Assembly (NCBI RefSeq): GCF_040905785.1
Contig: NZ_JBBDQW010000083.1
Coordinates: 1-64,000 of the forward strand
Direction of reading: 5' to 3'
DNA: 64,000 nucleotides
From: Tistlia sp040905785
GTDB taxonomy: Bacteria; Pseudomonadota; Alphaproteobacteria; Kiloniellales; DSM-21159
Part shown: positions 61,159-64,000 of the stretch, one piece after another
How the letters are laid out: each line of letters begins with the position of its first letter
Position numbering within the stretch: position 1 is the stretch's first letter
The notes under the pieces: model-generated
Told to the model about the DNA's origin: nothing
The model's input: only the letters and a program-made list of their open reading frames with translations
The model's database searches: none
Made by a program: the position numbers and the translations under genes

Positions 61159-62449
61159 GCTGGACGCGCGCCGGCCGGGCTTCGCCGCGGCCTTCGAGGC
61201 GTTCCTCCTGGCCCGGCGCGAGGAGGAGCAGGCGGTCGACCGCAGCGTCGCCGCGATCCTCGAGGACGTGCGCCGGGAGGGCGATGCCGCCCTGCTGCGC
61301 TACACCGAGCGCTTCGACCGCCTGGCGCTGGCTGCCGAGGAGCTGCGCGTTCCGGAGGCGGCGCTGGCGGAGGCGGAGGCCGCCTGCGACCCGGAGACCG
61401 TCGCGGCGCTGCGGGTCGCGGCGGCGCGGATCGAGGACTACCACCGGCGCCAGCTGCCCGAGGACCTCGACTACCGCGACGCCGAGGGCGTGCGCCTCGG
61501 CCACCGCTGGACGGCGATCTCGGCCGCCGGCCTCTACGTGCCCGGCGGCACCGCCGCCTACCCCTCCTCGGTGCTGATGAACGCCCTGCCGGCCCGCGTC
61601 GCCGGCGTGCCGCGCGTCGCCATGGTCGTGCCCAGCCCAGACGGCCGGCTCAACCCGCTGGTCCTGGCCGCCGCGCACATCGCCGGCGTCACCGAGGTCT
61701 ACCGGGTCGGCGGCGCCCAGGCGGTCGGTGCGCTCGCCTACGGCACCGCCACGATCGCGCCGGTCGACAAGATCGTCGGCCCCGGCAACGCCTACGTCGC
61801 GGCCGCCAAGAAGCAGGTCTTCGGCGTCGTCGGCATCGACACCATCGCCGGCCCCTCCGAGATCCTGGTGGTCGCCGACGGCGACAACGATCCGGCCTGG
61901 ATCGCCGCCGACCTGCTGAGCCAGGCCGAGCACGACGCCTCGGCCCAGTCGATCCTGATCACCGACGACCCTGGCTTCGCCGAGGCGGTCCGGCGGGCGG
62001 TCGAGCTCCAGCTCGAGCAGCTCGAGCGCGGCGCCATCGCGCGCGCCAGCTGGCGCGACCACGGGGCCGTCATCCTGCTCGGGTCGCTGGAGGCCGCCCC
62101 CGCCCTGGTCGACCGCCTGGCGCCCGAGCACCTGGAGCTGGCGGTTGCCGACCCCGAAGCGCTGGCGGCCCGGATCCGCAACGCCGGCGCCATCTTCCTC
62201 GGCCGCTACACGCCCGAGGCGATCGGCGACTACGTCGCCGGGCCGAACCACGTGCTGCCGACCGGCCGCGCCGCGCGCTACGCCTCGGGCCTGTCGGTGC
62301 TCGACTTCATGAAGCGCAGCTCGGTGATCGCCTGCGACGCCGACTCGCTGCGCCGCCTGGCGCCCTCGGCGATCGCGCTCGCCCGTGCCGAGGGGCTCGA
62401 CGCCCACGCCCGCTCGATCGCGATCCGCCTCAACCAGGCCCGGGACTAA
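61148..62449 (+). CDS. hisD: Histidinol dehydrogenase HisD
   Basis: The 433-residue zinc enzyme catalyses the last two oxidations of histidine synthesis. Motifs are AGLYVPGGTAAYPSSVLMNALPA (in part), GGAQAVGALAYGT, DKIVGPGNAYVAAAK, GPSEILVVAD, LLSQAEHDASAQSILIT and GPNHVLPTGRAARYASGLSV. Length is standard. ATG 61148 lies inside the end of hisG in another frame, so the two genes are coupled. Confidence 0.96.
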   Translation: MTHELDARRPGFAAAFEAFLLARREEEQAVDRSVAAILEDVRREGDAALLRYTERFDRLALAAEELRVPEAALAEAEAACDPETVAALRVAAARIEDYHRRQLPEDLDYRDAEGVRLGHRWTAISAAGLYVPGGTAAYPSSVLMNALPARVAGVPRVAMVVPSPDGRLNPLVLAAAHIAGVTEVYRVGGAQAVGALAYGTATIAPVDKIVGPGNAYVAAAKKQVFGVVGIDTIAGPSEILVVADGDNDPAWIAADLLSQAEHDASAQSILITDDPGFAEAVRRAVELQLEQLERGAIARASWRDHGAVILLGSLEAAPALVDRLAPEHLELAVADPEALAARIRNAGAIFLGRYTPEAIGDYVAGPNHVLPTGRAARYASGLSVLDFMKRSSVIACDADSLRRLAPSAIALARAEGLDAHARSIAIRLNQARD

Positions 62450-62452
62450 GCG

Positions 62453-62932
62453 ATGGACGACCGGCGGATCGTCAGGATCACGCTGGACGACAGGAGCGTC
62501 GTCCGGCGCGGCGGCGACGTCGAGCACGAGCGCGCGGTGGCGATCTACGACCTGCTGGAGGCGAACCACTTCGCCCCCGACTGCGAGGCCGGCGGTCCCT
62601 ACGGCCTGCACCTGCGGATCGAGGAGGGGCGGCTGCTCTTCGAGATCCGCGACGGCGCCGAGGAGGGGGCGGCCATAGTGGCGACGGTGCCGCTTGCGCT
62701 CGGCCCCTTCCGGCGCATCGTCAAGGACTACTTCACCGTCTGCGAGGCCTATTACAACGCGATCAAGACCGCGAGCCCCTCGAAGATCGAGGCCATCGAC
62801 ATGGGCCGCCGCGGCCTGCACGACGAGGGCGCGGCGGCCCTGCGCGAGCGCCTGGCCGGGCGCATCGAGATCGACGAGAACACGGCGCGGCGGCTCTTCA
62901 CCCTGCTCTGCGTGCTGCACATCAAGGGCTGA
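62453..62932 (+). CDS. UPF0262 family protein
   Basis: The 159-residue protein has the UPF0262 pattern: RIVRITLDDRSVVRR, EHERAVAIYDLLEANHF, LHLRIEEGRLLFEIRD, PFRRIVKDYFTVCEAYYNAI and the conserved end IDENTARRLFTLLCVLHIKG. The family is restricted to alphaproteobacteria and has no assigned role. It follows hisD by 3 bases and precedes the phosphatase-like gene by 4, so it belongs to the his transcript. Confidence 0.92.
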   Translation: MDDRRIVRITLDDRSVVRRGGDVEHERAVAIYDLLEANHFAPDCEAGGPYGLHLRIEEGRLLFEIRDGAEEGAAIVATVPLALGPFRRIVKDYFTVCEAYYNAIKTASPSKIEAIDMGRRGLHDEGAAALRERLAGRIEIDENTARRLFTLLCVLHIKG

Positions 62933-62936
62933 GGCG

Positions 62937-63425
62937 ATGTCCGGTCCCTCGGCGTTCGGTCCCGGCCCCAATCCGCCGCCGCGGCTCTCGCTGCCCGGCG
63001 CCGTGCTGTTCTGCTGCTCGGAGAACTCGATCCGCTCGCCGATGGCCGAGGGCCTGCTCAAGCACCTGCTCGGCCACCGCATCTTCGTCGATTCCGTCGG
63101 CGTGCGCGCCGGCGAGCTCGACGGCTTCGCCATCGCCGTGATGGAGGAACTCGGCATCGACCTGTCGCGCCACCACGCCAAGACATTCGACAGCCTGGAG
63201 GACGAGTCCTTCGACCTGATCGTCTCCCTGTCGCCGGAGGCCCAGCACACCGCGGTGGAGATGACCCGGACCTGGGCCTGCGAGGTCGAGTACTGGAACA
63301 CCTTCGATCCCTCGATCGTCGAGGGCGGCCGGGAGGAGCGCCTGGATGCCTACCGCCAGGTGCGCGACCAGCTGATGGAGCGGATCCGCAAGCGCTTTCC
63401 GGCGGACCTCAAGCCGGAAGAGTAA
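62937..63425 (+). CDS. Low-molecular-weight phosphotyrosine phosphatase / arsenate reductase-like protein
   Basis: The 162-residue protein has the LMW-PTP P-loop C27-SENSI-R33-S (CX5R) and GLLKHLLGHRIFVDSVGVRAGELDGFAI. The usual DP-x-D/Y general-acid region appears as YWNTFDPSIVEGG. A Pro/Gly-rich N-terminal extension of about 20 residues precedes the fold. It may dephosphorylate a protein tyrosine or act on an unknown substrate. The order UPF0262, this gene, infA, maf is conserved in alphaproteobacteria. ATG 62937 follows GAGG. Confidence 0.88.
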   Translation: MSGPSAFGPGPNPPPRLSLPGAVLFCCSENSIRSPMAEGLLKHLLGHRIFVDSVGVRAGELDGFAIAVMEELGIDLSRHHAKTFDSLEDESFDLIVSLSPEAQHTAVEMTRTWACEVEYWNTFDPSIVEGGREERLDAYRQVRDQLMERIRKRFPADLKPEE

Positions 63426-63433
63426 GGCTTGCG

Positions 63434-63462
63434 TTGTTCCCGGGACGCGCAATGCCTATATT
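63434..63462 (+). promoter_or_regulatory. Candidate infA promoter
   Basis: TTGTTC (63434-63439) and TATATT (63457-63462, five of six consensus bases) are 17 bases apart, in the only AT-leaning part of the gap before infA. The predicted start would give a leader of about 70 bases. Confidence 0.5.
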
Positions 63463-63539
63463 CGCTCCCTTCGCGGCGGCCCCCCTCCGGATGGCGAGGG
63501 CGAGAGGCCGCCGGCCGCCAAACACAAGAAACGGATCGC

Positions 63540-63758
63540 ATGTCTAAAGAAGACTTGATGGAATTTCAGGGCACGGTCGCCGAGCTGCTGCCCAACGCCA
63601 TGTTCCGCGTGAAGCTGGACAACGGCCACGAGGTCCTGGCCCACACCGCCGGCAAGATGCGCAAGCACCGCATCCGCGTGCTGGCCGGCGACCGGGTCAA
63701 CGTCGAGATGACGCCCTACGACCTGTCCAAGGGCCGCATCACCTTCCGCTTCAAGTAG
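63540..63758 (+). CDS. infA: Translation initiation factor IF-1
   Basis: The 72-residue S1-fold protein binds the 30S A site with IF-2 and IF-3 during initiation. Its sequence is the standard one for the group: SKEDLMEFQGTVAELLPNAM, FRVKLDNGHEVLAHTAGKMR, KHRIRVLAGDRVNVEMTPYD and LSKGRITFRFK. The alphaproteobacterial SKEDL start and RFK end are present. ATG 63540 is fixed by family length. Confidence 0.97.
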   Translation: MSKEDLMEFQGTVAELLPNAMFRVKLDNGHEVLAHTAGKMRKHRIRVLAGDRVNVEMTPYDLSKGRITFRFK

Positions 63759-63775
63759 CGCGCGGGAGGCCGGTC

Positions 63776-64000
63776 GTGGCCGCTCCGCTGATCCTCGCCT
63801 CCGCCTCGCCGCGGCGGCTCGAGTTGCTGCGCCAGATCGGCATCGAGCCGGATTCGGTCGAGCCGGCGGAGCTGGACGAGACGCCCCTGCCCGGCGAGCT
63901 GCCGGTGCCGCACGCCCAGCGCCTGGCCGACGCCAAGGCCGAGGCGGTGGCGCGCCGCCATCCGCAGGCCTACGTCCTGGCCGCCGACACCGTCGTCGCG
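63776..64000 (+). CDS. maf: Maf-family nucleotide pyrophosphatase (5' part, runs off the window)
   Basis: The first 75 codons are present. LILASASPRRLELLRQIGI is the N-terminal Maf loop, ELDETPLPGELP and AQRLADAKAEAVA follow, and the catalytic region begins at LAADTVVA. Maf proteins hydrolyse non-canonical or canonical nucleoside triphosphates and were first tied to septum formation. GTG 63776 has GGGAGG upstream, 18 bases after infA; the two are co-transcribed. Confidence 0.93.
   Translation, partial: MAAPLILASASPRRLELLRQIGIEPDSVEPAELDETPLPGELPVPHAQRLADAKAEAVARRHPQAYVLAADTVVA

Overview
The window is a 64 kb piece of a very GC-rich alphaproteobacterial chromosome, most likely from the Rhodospirillales or a relative. 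The lineage call is inferred from gene content: GapR (DUF2312) next to DUF1244, the run murA / DUF2948 / hisG(short) / hisD / UPF0262 / tyrosine-phosphatase-like / infA / maf, a fused indolepyruvate ferredoxin oxidoreductase, and many solute-binding-protein transporters for amino-acid, peptide and sugar-acid substrates. No transposase, integrase, phage gene or CRISPR array was seen. One 10-N assembly gap lies at 53171-53180, and a run of 25 C lies at 47027-47051.

Layout. 1-8.2 kb: a glycerate kinase flanked by two near-identical palindromic repeat copies; a GntR regulator/MFS pair; a hydroxyproline-type set (DapA-family lyase, small deaminase, 4-hydroxyproline epimerase); a FAD oxidoreductase with a C-terminal Rieske domain. 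8.3-12.4 kb: a methyltransferase, N-formylglutamate amidohydrolase-like and YbdK-like ligase pair, DUF1244, gapR and a PAS protein. 12.4-17.3 kb: a TetR-controlled RND efflux pair with a clear operator. 17.4-28.7 kb: indolepyruvate ferredoxin oxidoreductase, a sugar-nucleotide epimerase, a degenerate receiver protein, an acyl-CoA ligase, PepF, a low-GC islet bounded by a diverged copy of the pepF 3' end, a homocysteine methyltransferase-family protein and an isochorismatase-family hydrolase. 28.8-34.1 kb: an amber-interrupted GNAT gene, then a tight operon of thiolase, acyl-CoA synthetase, two tandem PPC/DUF296 proteins and an AcuI-like reductase. 34.3-37.0 kb: a Sel1-repeat protein, a DUF3445 protein and an NDUFA9-like protein.

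37-57.4 kb is transport and catabolism. A Dpp/Opp-type ABC operon, with one permease fused to one ATPase and a GntR gene at its end, is divergent from a carbamoylase-type amidase, with a palindromic operator candidate between them. A Ugp-type sugar ABC transporter, two short-chain dehydrogenases, a TRAP transporter, a UxaA-family dehydratase and a Tat-exported SMP-30 lactonase then form what looks like an oxidative, non-phosphorylated sugar or sugar-acid pathway. The order would be sugar, lactone, aldonate, 2-keto-3-deoxy acid, diketo acid. Its last cleavage enzyme is not in the window. In all three importer operons the gap between the binding-protein gene and the next permease gene holds unusually strong GC structure or sequencing trouble.

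57.5-64 kb: a decayed small gene next to tRNA-Thr(GGT), then core housekeeping genes (murA, hisG, hisD, infA and the start of maf). Starts were chosen by ribosome-binding sites and overlaps; several are GTG or TTG.
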